Below, piece by piece: positions 5,561 to 6,475 of a stretch of 6,475 bases of DNA. The DNA comes from Flavobacteriales bacterium (GTDB lineage: Bacteria; Bacteroidota; Bacteroidia; Flavobacteriales; Flavobacteriaceae), in contig QIIH01000130.1 of the NCBI GenBank assembly GCA_003229235.1, forward strand, positions 1 through 6,475, given 5' to 3'. The notes beneath the pieces are model-generated. The model made no database searches. It was not told the DNA's origin and saw nothing but the letters and a program-made list of their open reading frames with translations. Made by a program: the position numbers and the translations under genes. Numbering within the stretch: the first letter of the stretch is position 1; each line of letters starts with the position of its first letter.

Positions 5561-6463
5561 TTATGGATCATCGACTAAATCATTCCCAGGTGCTACATGC
5601 CATTTTACAAGAAATTTACTATTTTCTTTCGAAAATATAATCTCTGGCCAAGATACTTCCGGTTCATTCCCGGGTCGAAGGTGTGATAAATGAGGTATAC
5701 CAAGGAAACCTCCATCAAGATGCTTACGGCTATGAACACTGCCATTTATCAACATCACTGGTTTAGCAAATTTTTTGATGCCATTTAAAAGTGCGTTTCT
5801 AAATTCTGTACACCCCTCAACAAGACACCCAACAGGATTCGAATGCATAAATAAAACCATTGCATCCCTGTCAGCACTAATGGCATCAGCAAAGTTTTTT
5901 TTCATGAATGAAGTATTTGAATGAAGTATATTAAATATTGTATCTTGACTCAGTGGATAATCCCCCGGTAAATCTGGTAACACTAGCATTACAAACATAA
6001 CGTTCTTATAAGTCCAAACTGTATTTTCAATCATTCTCTTTTGCCGTGTCACTATAACAGTACCATGCTTTTCATTTGTACCTGTAACCGATTGCAACAA
6101 AGGAGGGTTTTTTAAGATCACAGAACGAAAAATACGCAAGGCTCTTGGAGAATCTTTGCAATCACTATATTCATTGTCGCCAATAGTGATTAAAAATGGT
6201 ATCGGTGATTTTGAGAATGTTTCAGAACGTAATTTATATAAATCTCTTGAACATTTCGTTTTTCCCGAGAAAATGTCGCCAATATGAACTACAAAGGAAA
6301 TATCTTTCTTTGCCATATCTTCAAAAGACTCTACCAAAAATTGCAGCTCAACATCGCTATCAAAGTAAGGAGTATCACCTACGGCAGAAAACCGGACGAG
6401 TTCTATTTTAGAACATCCGATATTTAATAATAAAATAAAAATAATATAAAATATCTGTTTCAT
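5561..6463 (-). CDS. Exported calcineurin-like metallophosphoesterase, probable lipoprotein
   Basis: A complete 300-aa protein. Residues 1-17 are a short hydrophobic signal ending LNIGC; Cys17 is the likely lipidated residue, although Asn at -3 is not the usual lipobox residue. Metallophosphoesterase motifs follow in order: FSAVGDTPY (25-33, the DxH block with Pro in place of His), HIGDIFSG (60-67, the GD block), TIGDNEYSDC (93-102, standing for GNH), LFMHSNP (204-210, with H207) and INGSVHSRKH (239-248). This GDTPY...GDNE-x-x-DC pattern is shared by a subgroup of bacterial exported phosphoesterases; in that subgroup I would expect HGD-x-H in the last block, and here Asn240 takes the place of the first His. 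Substrate is unknown. AAGGAG lies 6 nt before the start. It is isolated here: the IS remnant lies downstream of its stop, and its promoter is outside the window. The fold is sure, catalytic activity less so. Confidence 0.85.
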   Translation of the reverse strand: MKQIFYIIFILLLNIGCSKIELVRFSAVGDTPYFDSDVELQFLVESFEDMAKKDISFVVHIGDIFSGKTKCSRDLYKLRSETFSKSPIPFLITIGDNEYSDCKDSPRALRIFRSVILKNPPLLQSVTGTNEKHGTVIVTRQKRMIENTVWTYKNVMFVMLVLPDLPGDYPLSQDTIFNILHSNTSFMKKNFADAISADRDAMVLFMHSNPVGCLVEGCTEFRNALLNGIKKFAKPVMLINGSVHSRKHLDGGFLGIPHLSHLRPGNEPEVSWPEIIFSKENSKFLVKWHVAPGNDLVDDP

Positions 6464-6469
6464 TATTGG

Positions 6470-6475
6470 CTCCTT
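6470..6475 (-). promoter_or_regulatory. Ribosome binding site of the metallophosphoesterase gene
   Basis: AAGGAG on the minus strand, at the right edge of the window, lies 6 nt before ATG 6461-6463. It is a near-perfect Shine-Dalgarno and fixes the start. Confidence 0.75.

Overview
The window reads as AT-rich chromosomal or plasmid DNA from a Gram-negative bacterium, most likely a gammaproteobacterium. The evidence is a tripartite heavy-metal efflux system with an outer-membrane channel, two proteins with lipoprotein-type signals and an IS66-family insertion sequence. No gene here fixes the genus, so the taxonomic call is inference.

Left part (1-2995, all minus strand): a metal-efflux operon read from right to left. 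A well-formed sigma70-type promoter (2967-2995) precedes four genes. They are a 136-aa His-containing membrane protein in the place CzcI holds in czc operons (2512-2922), a CzcC/CusC-like TolC-family channel (1085-2428), a 78-aa exported protein extremely rich in His and Lys (828-1064), and a CzcB/CusB-like periplasmic adaptor lipoprotein with a long His-rich N-terminal linker (723 to beyond base 1). The inner-membrane RND pump is presumably just outside the left edge. Three of the four proteins carry His clusters facing the periplasm, so the operon appears to add its own metal-binding capacity to the export machine. The His density favours a divalent metal such as Zn, Co, Ni or Cd, or Cu, but the sequence does not say which.

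Middle (2996-5432): an accessory, decaying mobile-element zone. After about 295 bp with no gene, a 230-bp element (3291-3520) is bounded by 33-bp inverted repeats that match at 30 of 33 positions. It has no transposase gene inside. Ten bases after it starts an IS66-family remnant with an intact tnpB, a tnpC split by one in-frame TAA between the first and second catalytic Asp, and a recognisable right terminal repeat at 5421-5432. The left terminal repeat and tnpA are missing. No 8-bp target duplication was found.

Right part (5433-6475): a short, GC-richer spacer holding competing GGGTA/TACCC inverted repeats and a 12-bp palindrome. It is followed by a complete minus-strand gene for an exported, probably lipid-anchored calcineurin-like metallophosphoesterase (5561-6463) with a strong ribosome binding site. 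This gene is not obviously connected with the efflux operon. No tRNA, rRNA or CRISPR array was seen.
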